Assembly: GCA_963739435.1 (NCBI GenBank)
Contig: CAVUAN010000016.1
Coordinates: 1 to 64,000 of the forward strand
DNA: 64,000 nt
Reading direction: 5' to 3'
Origin: CAVUAN01 sp963739435
Lineage (GTDB): Bacteria > Acidobacteriota > Thermoanaerobaculia > UBA5066 > Gp7-AA6
How positions within the stretch are numbered: position 1 is the first letter of the stretch; every line of letters begins with the position of its first letter. The notes below the pieces were generated by a model. The model was not told the DNA's origin and did no database searches. It was given only the letters and a program-made list of their open reading frames with translations. The position numbers and the translations under genes are program-made. Of the stretch, positions 9,030 to 18,301 are shown piece after piece.

Positions 9030-11617
9030 GGAGGGTTTACGGCGACACGTCGATCCGCGCAGACGCTGGGCGAGCGCGCGGATGACCCCCTCTGCGATGG
9101 CCGGGTCCAGGTTGAGCGCGTGACGAAGAGCATCGCCGTTCAAACGCAACGCGTGTGTCCCGCTCGCACCCGCGACGACCGTCGCGGAGCGCGGCGCCGG
9201 GTCGAGCACCGCCATTTCACCGATCAAGGCTCCCGCCTCCTCGTTCCCGACCACTTTCTGAATCCCATCGGTTCGCGACACGGTCACCTCGCCTTCCAGC
9301 AGGATGAAGACTTCGTTGCCGCGCTCCCCCTCCCGGCACAGGGCTTCGCCGGGCGCGTATCGTCCTTCCACGCTCGAGCGGGCTAGCTCCGCCAGCTCTT
9401 CGGCGCCAGCCGGGAGAAGATCGGCGCCGAGCGCAAGGCAATGATTTTTTCCACCGTCAGGAGAGCAGCCCGACGGCCGGAGTCGCTCGGTTCTCGACCT
9501 GTCCGGCCCCGAAAATGCCGGGCGACCTCGCGCACCGCCTCGTGCTCATCGTCGCTCAATCGGGCCAACGTTTCGTCATCCGCTTCACCGCTCCTGGCCA
9601 GGATGTAGAGAGCGACCGCGCGCAGAGAGGGGTCGGCGCTCTCCGCACGCCGGCGTAGCATTTCCGCCAGGGTGGATCGCGAGGCGATGAGGGCGGCCTG
9701 CCGATGAACGGCCAGCAGGCGCTCGGCGATCTGCGGCGCGAGGCTGTCGCGCAGTTGCTGTTCGATCGCCGCCGACCGAGCACTCTCGTCCGCGTTGCAC
9801 AGACCCTCGCGGATCCGGCGACCCGTCCCCTCATCGGGCGCGAAACTCAAGACTCGGAACACGCGCTCCACGGCTCGCGCACGCTTGCGGCGCAGCAGAT
9901 CGCCGAGGAGCTCGTGCGCGGCCGACGGCTTTCGCCCAGCGCGTCGATCGTTTGAGAGGCCTGCTCGATGACGGCGAGCTCTTCAGCCAATCTTCCCTCA
10001 ATACCCTGCGCTCCCCCCAGGATCTTGTCGAGCACGGCCGCGTGCTCCGCGGGTGTAACGCGGTATTCCGCGCGCAACTGCGCCAGGAAGCGGTCGTCTT
10101 GCGAGGAGTCGGCACCCAGCAGCTGGTCGAGACGGCGCCGGAGGACGGTCGTATAGGTCTCGAGCTGGAGGCGCTTCTCTGCGGAAGCCGGCCTCGACAG
10201 GTCGCCGCTCATGGCGCGATCTTCGTCGGCCAGCTCCGCCATCACTCTGTCGTGCTCCGCTTTCCGGATCTGCAGCTGGACACGCAACGATTCCAGAACG
10301 GTCGTTTGATCGCGCGTGACGAACCCGTCGGCGAGGCTCTCGGAGATCGCCTCCTTGTAGATCTTCAACACTTGAGCGTAGGCTTTCACGCTCTCCTGCG
10401 AGCGAATGGTCTGAAGCAAGAACGCTTCGCGCAGGTCGCGCGGCGGCTGCACGTCCGTCCACGCCCAGCGCTTGACGATGGCCCGTCCCAGTGTCTCCTC
10501 GGCAAAAGCCTTCTGCGTGCGCGGTAAACGCCGCGAGACAGAAGCCGTCGCCGTCAGGACCACCAGGATTCCGAAGACCTGGGGAGCCCCTGCCAACTTC
10601 CGGAGCGTCGGCGCGCCCGCGAAGCTGTAGAAAGTCACAAACGCGGAGAAAGCGGCGAGCGAGAGCATCACGTGGCGCACCCGAGCGGAATCGGTCGCCG
10701 GGTCGCGCCGGCGGAGCCACCGGCCGATCGGGCCTTCAAGCCCCGAAAACAGAAGCCAGCTCGCGAGGGCGCAAAGAGCCAGCGTCAGCAGGGCCGCGGC
10801 GGCGCGCGGCACCGCCGGCCAGAAGAAGAAGCCGGCCGTCAGCGCGCCCGTGCCCGGAAGAAAGGCCGTCCGGATGACCGTCGGTTGGTCCGTCCAGGCT
10901 CCGCCGAAGTAGTAGCTCCAGCCGCCGGACTGGAGGAAGTAGTAAAAGTAGAAACCGAGGACGAGGCCCGGGAACGCGAACATCACGTCTCGCCTCGAGG
11001 GCGACTCAATTTCCTTCCAGTAGCCGTTCTCCTCGTTGATGTCCGGGCAGGCTTTCTTGCACGCGGTGCATTTTGCGCACTGCGAGTTGCGCGTCTCGCG
11101 GAGGCCGTGTGGCTCCGTGTAGATCTTTTCGATGAACGAAACCGGACAGATGTAGTTGCACCAGGTCTTCCCCGTGTACAGCGCGCCGACGGTGAGCGCG
11201 CCGAGAGAGAGGAGCACGAAGAAAGCAGACAAGGCGGGACCGCTGCCATTTGTGGCGACCAGGCGCAGCCAGAGGCAGATGAAGAATACGGAGAACGCGG
11301 CGGAGTAGGAGCGGGCTTCGAGCCATTCCGAGGCGCGACGCGTGCCGGGGCGCCCGCAAACGAGCGGGCAGCAGCGCGAAGAAGGCGAGCGGGCAGAGCC
11401 GACGCCAGCGATGATAGCCGACCAGGACGATGAAGAGCGGCAAGGCCGCAACGATGACGGTCCACACGACGCGCCCTGCAAGGGACTGCACGAAATAGGC
11501 GAACACCGGGACGGCGACGAAGACGACGAGGGCGACCCAGGCCAGCGGCGCGACCCACCACTCGGCGTCTCGCTCAGGCTCGGCGGCTGCGGGCGGCGAA
11601 CCGCTCGGGGCGCTCAT
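9030..11617 (-). CDS. Membrane 4Fe-4S protein fused to a cyclic-nucleotide-binding domain (frameshifted; 3' end displaced)
   Basis: Read as one ~860-residue protein. From ATG 11,617 (MSAPSGSPPAAAEP) there are two membrane helices (PLAWVALVVFVAVPVFAYFV and the next), then more helices with the NapH/CcoG-like signature CNYICPV and a ferredoxin motif CAKCTACKKACPDI. About five further helices follow, then a long helical soluble region with a TerB-like look (YKEAISESLADGFVTRDQT), HEAT-like helices (~9,870-9,390) and a C-terminal cNMP-binding domain (GNEVFILLEGEVTVSR, GEMAVLDPAPRSATVVA). Frame changes are needed near 11,350, 9,850 and 9,390. The natural stop is absent: after RGSTCRR the frame runs into antisense of the duplicated segment at 9,029. 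Likely role: cyclic-nucleotide-gated electron transfer at the membrane (inference). Confidence 0.7.
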
Positions 11618-11700
11618 GGAGCCGAGCATTATGCCGGGAAAACTCCCCCACCTTCCCACTCATTCTCCCTGAGGACCCGAAAGCGTCCGAAGGAGGAGAC

Positions 11701-14700
11701 GTGCGATCCTTCCGATCGAAGCTGCAGCAGCCGGCCATCTCGGGCCGAGCCGCCCTTCTCTCCCTCCTCTGGGTGGGGTGTGCAGGACTCCTCGTCTCGC
11801 TTGTTCTCGCCCGCAAGGGCGCCGCCCAGGCTGCGGACATCACTCTTTCGGACACGGAGTTCCCCGGGGCTTACTGGACCGCGCACGTCGCCTCGTCCGG
11901 CGGCGCCATTCAGAACGCCCAGCAGAGTCCGACCGGGGGAAACCCCGGGAATTGGCGCCTCATGACGCACACGATCTTCCCGAACTCCTGGATTTACGTC
12001 TGGCACATCTACACCGGGCCCGGCGGCACCTACGACCCGAGCCAGCAGGGGGCGATCACCAACCTCGACTTCACTCTGGACCAAAGAACGGTTTCAGGAG
12101 AGGACGTGGGCGGAGCCTATGCCCTGACCCAGAATGGCCGCTACTACACGGCCCGCTACCTCACGTTCAACAACACAGCCTGGCAGACGGTTCAGGTCGC
12201 TTGCCTGACGGCTGCGAACTTCGTCGCCAGCGACGGGGGTCCCGAAGGCTCTCCCGACTTCTCCGTTGCGGGGAGCCCGATCCAGTTCGGGTTCGCCCGC
12301 GCGAACCCGGTCCCATCCGTTAACGCCGGGATCTTCAGCCACGGGATCGACAATTGGAGCGTCACGATCCACCGCTTGGGCTCGCCGTGCGGCGTCCCGA
12401 CGCCCACGCCGACGCTCCCCGCCCCGACGCCGATCCCTACGCCGAGCTGCCCAACCCTGACCTTTTCTCCTCCCGTGCTTCCCAATGCTGTGATCGGAAC
12501 GCCCTACCGTCACACGATCACGACAACTCCAGGTGATTATCTGTTCCAGGCCGTCGGCGGCATTCCGCCCGGGCTGACGTTGAGCTCGGACGGTGTGCTT
12601 TCGGGCGTCCCGACAGCGCAGGGAGACTTCATGCCCGTCGTGCGGGCGAGCGGGGGCGCTCTTTGCGAGGCCGATCACACGTTCCACATGATTGTCGGCC
12701 CCTGCCTCATCCCGCCCGCGCCTACGGGCCTCGCGATCGACAAGCCAACCGCTTCCCCCGGAGATCTGTACAGCCTCTCGTGGGACTTTTCTCCGCTCTT
12801 CGGCGGCCACTACGATGTCCTCGCTTCGGCGGACGGCGCGGCTTTCCAGCAGATCGGTGTTACGGGGACCCCCGCCTTCACCGGAACGATCCCGGCCGCG
12901 GGCGACCGCCACGATGCGCTTCGAGGTCAAAGCCGACTGGCTCTGCGGGCCCGGAGCCGCGAGCTTTCCGAGCCCGGCAGTCGGCCTTGCGATCACACCC
13001 TCTGCAGAATCCGGGTCCTCTCGTGCCCCTGCGAGCGACTGACAGGGCTCCAGGACATCGAAGTCGCACTGCCGGGGAGGTCGGCGCTCTTCCCGGTTGG
13101 CAGCCCGCTGCTGCTCGCGCGCTTGCCCGATCCGCTCACTTTTCCGCCGCCGGACTTCATCGGCTCGGACCCCTCCGAGAAGGGAGACATCTTCTACTCC
13201 GATGCGGACGGAACACCGAATCAGGACGGGTCCTTCGTGACGCTCGAGTCGGTCTACACAAGAACCGCGCCAGCGTTGGGAGGGCTCAACGTCTCAGACG
13301 TCCAACTTCGGTTTGCGACGCGAACCGAGTCGGCAAGCACCGTTACGAGCTTCGTTGCGATGGGCGACAACGCGGAGACCTCGACCGTCCCGAATGCCGC
13401 GGACGGCTCCGTCTCCACCTACGCCATCCTCGGCAACACGAATGGCGGAGACGCGTTTGCCCGATTGCGGATCACACTCGGCTTTGCAGCGGCGTCGCCG
13501 AAGCCGGACCTGCAGGTGTCCATCGGAGGTAGCGCCGTCGACGGACTCTTTCGCCGCTACGTTTCGATCAAGAACGGTGGATCGGCGGACGCGACCGGCG
13601 TGTCACTCGACATCGGTGTCGGAACATTCTCCAACGCGACCGGAGGAATCCTCGTGTGCACGCCGCCTTCGCCTCCGTTCGAAGGCTCCTGCCACATCGA
13701 CATTGGCCTCATCGCTTCCGGCACGACCGCATCGGTGGAGTTTGACAGTCAATTTTCCAGCAGCGGCCGCTACGTGAGTGCAGCGGACGACGGAACTCAC
13801 GGACCGGATTCGAACCCGGACGACAACAGCGCACTCATGCCGGACAACATCGTTTGCGTGGAATCGGACAATTGTGACGCCTGCCTCGTATGCAAACAGA
13901 TCTGCACGCTAGACAATGAGAATGGGATCTGGAAGCGGACTACTGAAGCCGCTCGGTCTCTGGCCGGCAGTGCCCGCAGCCTGTTAACGACCGGGTCGCG
14001 GCTTGTCCTGTACTACAACTTCCGCGATCGCTTCCTGGCCGCGACCCCTGTAGGCCGCCGCTACATCGACCTCTACAATGCTCACGGCCTCGAAGGGGTT
14101 CAGCTTCTCGTTTCCGATGCAACTCTTCGAACTCTGGCGAAGGCCGCTATGGCGGCCTGGGAGCCCTCTCTGCGCGTCCTCCTCCACAGCACCGGCACCA
14201 ACGCAACCTTCACGCAGCCCATGGCCGACACGATGACGGCGCTTCTCGAGAGGATGAAGCAAATCGGCAGCGCCGGCTTCCGGGCCGACATCGCGCGCGA
14301 GCAGTCACTCCTGGACTTGAACGCCCTCGTCGGGAAAACACTCGACGAGGCGCACCGAGCGATCGACGAGCAGCCGTGCGTCGCCTCCGGCACGACCCTG
14401 TGCCTCGGGGCAGGGCGCTTCCGCGTCGAGACTGACTGGAAGAAGGCGGATGGAACGACAGGCTCCGGCCATGCCGCCAGCCTGACAGCCGACTCCGGCA
14501 CCTTCTGGTTTTTCGATCCCTCAAACGTCGAGATGGTCGTCAAGACTCTGAACGGCTGCGGTGTGGATCAGCACTACTGGGTCTTCGCGGGAGGACTGAC
14601 CAACGTCAACGTCACGATGACCGTGACCGACACGCAGACCGGCGACGTCAAGACGTATGTCAACCCGCAGGGGGCTGCCTTTGCACCGATTCTCGACACG

Positions 14701-15156
14701 CAGGCCTTCGCGACGTGCTCGGGAACGGCCCTTCTCGCTCCCAATCCGGAAGCCGCTTCCGTAAAGACGCCTCGGGGGATACGCGAGGTCGTCGACGTGC
14801 CCGGCGCCCCTTGCGCGCCCGGCTCGACGGCCCTCTGTCTGGACGGCGGCCGCTTCCGTGTGGAGGCCATCTGGACGACGGCCGACGGCCAGACGGGATC
14901 GGCCCAGGCCGTCTCGCTCACCGCCGATACGGGCTACTTCTGGTTTTTTGATCCGACCAATGTCGAGATGCTCGTAAAGGTCTTGAACGGCTGCGCGGTA
15001 GACGCCAGGCAGTGGGTCTTCGCCGGTGGGCTGACAAATGTCCAGGTCTTGCTAAAGGTCACCGACACGCAGACGGGCGCGGTGAAAACGTACTTGAACC
15101 CTCAGGACTCGGCGTTTGTCCCCATCCAGGACACGTCCGCCTTCGCGTGTCCATGA
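11701..15156 (+). CDS. Large secreted multidomain protein with two C-terminal modules
   Basis: 1,151 residues. The GTG at 11,701 is preceded by AAGGAGGAG. It has an N-terminal signal/anchor (LLSLLWVGCAGLLVSLVLA), a beta-rich domain (~45-230), a Pro/Thr linker (PTPTPTLPAPTPIPTP, ~233-250), a putative Ig (He_PIG) domain (~251-333; GGIPPGLTLSSDGVLSG), an FnIII-like domain, a CARDB/DUF11-like domain (~600-720) and a Cys patch (DNCDACLVCKQIC). A helical region follows (~750-880), then two modules (~893-1,005 and ~1,037-1,151) like those of the propeller proteins but with VLNGC and WVFAGGLTNV. A compensated frameshift between ~12,905 and ~13,030 garbles ~40 residues; another frame there reads FEVKADWLCGPGAASFPSP. 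Probably a surface or extracellular adhesin-like protein. It sits 73 bases upstream of the sigma gene. Confidence 0.75.
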   Translation: MRSFRSKLQQPAISGRAALLSLLWVGCAGLLVSLVLARKGAAQAADITLSDTEFPGAYWTAHVASSGGAIQNAQQSPTGGNPGNWRLMTHTIFPNSWIYVWHIYTGPGGTYDPSQQGAITNLDFTLDQRTVSGEDVGGAYALTQNGRYYTARYLTFNNTAWQTVQVACLTAANFVASDGGPEGSPDFSVAGSPIQFGFARANPVPSVNAGIFSHGIDNWSVTIHRLGSPCGVPTPTPTLPAPTPIPTPSCPTLTFSPPVLPNAVIGTPYRHTITTTPGDYLFQAVGGIPPGLTLSSDGVLSGVPTAQGDFMPVVRASGGALCEADHTFHMIVGPCLIPPAPTGLAIDKPTASPGDLYSLSWDFSPLFGGHYDVLASADGAAFQQIGVTGTPAFTGTIPAAGDRHDALRGQSRLALRARSRELSEPGSRPCDHTLCRIRVLSCPCERLTGLQDIEVALPGRSALFPVGSPLLLARLPDPLTFPPPDFIGSDPSEKGDIFYSDADGTPNQDGSFVTLESVYTRTAPALGGLNVSDVQLRFATRTESASTVTSFVAMGDNAETSTVPNAADGSVSTYAILGNTNGGDAFARLRITLGFAAASPKPDLQVSIGGSAVDGLFRRYVSIKNGGSADATGVSLDIGVGTFSNATGGILVCTPPSPPFEGSCHIDIGLIASGTTASVEFDSQFSSSGRYVSAADDGTHGPDSNPDDNSALMPDNIVCVESDNCDACLVCKQICTLDNENGIWKRTTEAARSLAGSARSLLTTGSRLVLYYNFRDRFLAATPVGRRYIDLYNAHGLEGVQLLVSDATLRTLAKAAMAAWEPSLRVLLHSTGTNATFTQPMADTMTALLERMKQIGSAGFRADIAREQSLLDLNALVGKTLDEAHRAIDEQPCVASGTTLCLGAGRFRVETDWKKADGTTGSGHAASLTADSGTFWFFDPSNVEMVVKTLNGCGVDQHYWVFAGGLTNVNVTMTVTDTQTGDVKTYVNPQGAAFAPILDTQAFATCSGTALLAPNPEAASVKTPRGIREVVDVPGAPCAPGSTALCLDGGRFRVEAIWTTADGQTGSAQAVSLTADTGYFWFFDPTNVEMLVKVLNGCAVDARQWVFAGGLTNVQVLLKVTDTQTGAVKTYLNPQDSAFVPIQDTSAFACP

Positions 15157-15229
15157 GGCCCGAGAACGTTGTCGATCAGGATTCGATGAAGAGTGCGGGG
15201 GCTCCTCGCACCGGGTCTAGGATACGGAG

Positions 15230-15766
15230 ATGGGCTCCCGCGAGGAGACCTTCGAGACGCTCGTTCAAAAATTCTCGCGACTGGTTGCGAGCGCGATCCG
15301 GCGAGTCTGCGCCCGCCGTTACAAAGCTCTCATCCCGGACATCGAGCAGGAAGTCTACGCGGCCCTCTGGAAGCGCCTCGGCGGTGGGAAAGAAATCGAC
15401 CACCCCGCCTCCTATCTTTACAAGATGGCGCTCACGACAGCCCTGGCCGTGGTCCGAAAGCACACGCCGGAGGGACTTCCGATCGAAGACCAGACCGAGC
15501 CGGCTCCCCGGGACATGCCGGGACCTCTCGGAGGTCTCCTGCCGCCCGAGAGGGCTCGTCTGCTCGGCGAGATGATCGAGCGGCTTTCTCCCGAGGAGGG
15601 ACGCGCGATCCGGGCCCACCTGGCGGGTTTTTCCCACACGGAGATCGCCGGGCTCTTCGGCTGGACGGAATCCGTGGCCCGCCACCGAATCTACCGTTCG
15701 ATCGAAACACTTCGCGAGACAATGAAGGTCCGGACCGCTCATGACGCAGCTGCCGCGCGATCCTGA
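15230..15766 (+). CDS. ECF-type RNA polymerase sigma factor
   Basis: 178 residues from ATG 15,230. Region 2 features (IEQEVYAALWKRL, then HPASYLYKMALTTALAVVRK) are followed by a short linker and a region 4 helix-turn-helix (~138-165; GFSHTEIAGLFGWTESVARH). There is no region 1.1 or 3, as expected for ECF (group 4) sigma factors. It overlaps the anti-sigma gene by 26 bases, indicating translational coupling. It probably directs transcription of its own operon and of the secreted module genes; no promoter with a clear ECF consensus could be assigned by eye. Confidence 0.88.
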   Translation: MGSREETFETLVQKFSRLVASAIRRVCARRYKALIPDIEQEVYAALWKRLGGGKEIDHPASYLYKMALTTALAVVRKHTPEGLPIEDQTEPAPRDMPGPLGGLLPPERARLLGEMIERLSPEEGRAIRAHLAGFSHTEIAGLFGWTESVARHRIYRSIETLRETMKVRTAHDAAAARS

Positions 15767-16391
15767 AACCGCCGCCTGGCGGCGCGCCTATCGCGACCTC
15801 CAGGGCGCGGGCTCGGAGGCCTGCCCGCCGGCCGAGACCCTCGCGGCCCTGGCTATCAACGAGCTGCCGCCCAACGAACGCGACCGCGTCGCCGACCACA
15901 GCGTCGCCTGCCGCCGATGTGCTGCGGACCTGCAGGTGCTGATGCAAACACACGCCGAGGCGGCTGGCGCCAGCCGCGCCGCCTCGCGGCCGTCGATGCG
16001 TCTCTTCGTCATGGCAGCCGCCGTGGTCCTCCTCGGTGTGGCCGGGGTCCTCCTGACTCGCCGGCCCCCGCCGGTCCAGGATGCCGTGCGCGGCACTCTC
16101 ACCACGGGCATGGAAGTTACTCCCGGCAACGGCGCCGACCTGACGGAAGCGCCCGAGAGATTCGCCTGGCCCGCGCAGCAGGACGCCGCAGGCTACCGGG
16201 TCAAGCTGTTCGACAGCTCCGGGGAAGCACTCTGGCAGAGCGAACGAGTCTCCCGGCCAGACGTCGGCCTTCCGCCTCTCCAGCGTTCGCTTCTCAAGAA
16301 CGGGGAGGCCTACTTCTGGACCGTCGAGGTCGAGGGCTCCTCCGGCAAGACCCGCATCGGCCCCTTTCCCTTCTCGATTCGACACCCATAA
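15741..16391 (+). CDS. Zinc-binding transmembrane anti-sigma factor
   Basis: 216 residues. The cytoplasmic N-terminus has the ZAS-type HxxxCxxC motif (His53, Cys57, Cys60 in HSVACRRC). One membrane helix follows (~88-106; FVMAAAVVLLGVAGVLL), then an extracytoplasmic FnIII-like domain (ERFAWPAQQDAAGYRVKLFD, then EAYFWTVEV). Overlap with the sigma gene and the classic topology identify it as its cognate anti-sigma factor. The outer domain could sense an envelope ligand or be the target of regulated proteolysis, which is notable beside a secreted CHAT protease. The propeller/module gene starts 51 bases after its stop, so sigma, anti-sigma and propeller are probably co-transcribed. Confidence 0.87.
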   Translation: MTQLPRDPETAAWRRAYRDLQGAGSEACPPAETLAALAINELPPNERDRVADHSVACRRCAADLQVLMQTHAEAAGASRAASRPSMRLFVMAAAVVLLGVAGVLLTRRPPPVQDAVRGTLTTGMEVTPGNGADLTEAPERFAWPAQQDAAGYRVKLFDSSGEALWQSERVSRPDVGLPPLQRSLLKNGEAYFWTVEVEGSSGKTRIGPFPFSIRHP

Positions 16392-16442
16392 GCGGGAAAA
16401 ACGGCCGATCAACCGCCTCCTTCGTTGGCAGGAGGGTTGACC
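16391..16442 (+). promoter_or_regulatory. Conserved leader of the propeller/module gene, copy 2
   Basis: GCGGGAAAAACGGCCG, a CCGCC-containing stretch and GGCAGGAGG about 8 bases before ATG 16,443. The element order matches copy 1 at 3,915-3,967. It lies in the short gap after the anti-sigma stop. Confidence 0.45.
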
Positions 16443-18301
16443 ATGTCGAACCACGGGGGCTCCCGCAGCCTTCTTCTTCCCGCGCAAGTGCTTTGCCTCC
16501 TGCTGGCGGCCTCGGCAGCCCCGGGCCAGCCGACGCTCACCGAATACACCGTCGAGTCCGCATTCGTCGGCAACGGGACGAAAGGCATCACCGTCGGGCC
16601 GGACGGCCAGGTCTGGTTCGTCAATCCCAACGCCGCGCACGTCGTCGGCCGCATTTCGACGGGCGGGACGATCAGCAACGTAGCCAGCAGCGCGACGTTC
16701 AGCCCTATGACGGCGACCGGCCCGATCGCGTCCACGGGCGCCGCTGCCGTTGTCGGCTTCAGTCAGGCGCTGGTCCAGATCGATGCGCAGGGCGCCGGCG
16801 GCCCGCTCTTCCTGGCGAACCAAACGCAGTTTCACCAGATCGACAGCATGGGCTGGGATGGGGCGACGACGATCTGGTTCACGGAGATGGTGAGCGGACA
16901 GGAATTGCTCGGCAAGTTCGCCTTCGGCAGCCCGCCTCAGGAAGGTGCCCCGATGCCCGCCGAATGTCAGAGCTTCAGCGGGATCGGCCGGGACATGGCG
17001 CGCGCTCCGGATGGAAGCCTCTGGTTTCCGAGCGGTCCTCAGGCCTGCCAGATCCACCCGGACGGCAGGGTGAGCTCCGTGACCCTGCCGCTGTTCAGTT
17101 CGGACGGCATCGCTTATAGCGGCCTCGACGGCAGGATCTGCGGTCAGCGCGTACACCGGCAGCGCTCACCTCCAGGCGTTCGATCCGGTCACCTGGCCAC
17201 GACGCGAGCTGCGTCGCCGTCTACGGTCTCGGAAACCCGGCTCATCACCTGCACGGCCTCGTGGCCGGCCCCGACGGCAGGATCTGGTTCACCTGGCCGA
17301 AAACCCGGACCTGGTCGGCTCCGTCAAGATCGGACGGCTCGGACCTCCAATCCATCCTTCTCAAAGATTTCCTCGGCAACTCTCCGACCACCAGCAAGCA
17401 GCCGGCCCAGATCGTGGCCGGCCCGCCGGGCGACAACTCCGTCTGGTTCACGGAACACATCGCCAACAAGATCGGGCGGGTCACAGGGCTTGCCTCCTCG
17501 ACAGCTCTCCTTCTTCAAGGCGGCCGCTTCAAAGTGGAAGTCACCTGGGCAGTGCCTCCGCAGGGCACGAGCGGTATCGGCACGGCGGTGCCCATCGCGC
17601 CCGACACGGGAGCGTTCTGGTTCTTCTCCCCTGCCAACCTCGAGCTGATGATCAAGGTCCTGGACGGCCGGGCCATCAACGGCCACTTCTGGGTCTTCTA
17701 CGGGGCCCTCTCCAATGTCGAGTACACACTCAAGGTCACCGACTTGTCGAATGGCTCCGTCTGGACCCACCACAACCCTTACGGCACGCTGAACAGCACG
17801 ACAGACACGCTTGCCTTCACGTCGGTGTACTCCCCGCCGCCCCAGGAGGGCCGGTCCTCGCAGAGCGAAGCTCGGGCGACCTTCACGGACTTTGATCCCG
17901 CCGATCTCGTCCGAGCGGAGCTCTCATCGCCTCCCACCGCCTCGGCCGAGGCAGCACAGGCCACGTGCACTCCGGATGCTCTCTCGCTCTGCCTGACGGC
18001 CTCGCGTTTCAAGGTCTCGGTCACCTGGCGCGCCCCTTCGCAGGGTACGAGCGGAGTCGGGACCGCGGGCGCCCTCACGGGCGACACGGGGACGTTCTGG
18101 TTCTTCAGCAGCAACAATCTGGAGCTGATCATCAAGGTCCTCGACGGCCGGGGGATCAACAACCACTTCTGGGTCTTCTACGGGGCCCTCTCGAACGTCG
18201 AGTACACGATCACCATTACCGACACGGAGACCGGCGTCGTCAAGACCTACGTCAACCCGGACGGCCACCTCGCCAGCGTCGCCGACGTCCTCGCCTTCTA
18301 G
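16443..18301 (+). CDS. Secreted virginiamycin-B-lyase-like propeller with two C-terminal modules (copy 2, frameshifted)
   Basis: Paralogue of the 3,968 gene with the same signal-peptide design (LCLLLAASAAPGQ), propeller blades (GPDGQVWFV, APDGSLWFPS, GPDGRIWFT) and two C-terminal modules (from ~17,515 and ~17,975). The reading frame breaks between ~17,140 and ~17,340: DGRI is followed by a shift, later pieces such as GPDGRIWFT lie in another frame, and ENPDLVGSVK is again displaced. The remainder from ~17,340 to the stop is clean. Expected length is ~620 residues. The frameshifts look like sequencing indels because both flanks are well conserved. It ends in the CTAG shared with the CHAT gene. 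Confidence 0.8.

Noticed and set aside
15432..17156. 574-codon minus-strand ORF across the sigma, anti-sigma and propeller genes
   Set aside because: It crosses three well-supported genes on the opposite strand and has the composition of an antisense frame in GC-rich DNA.
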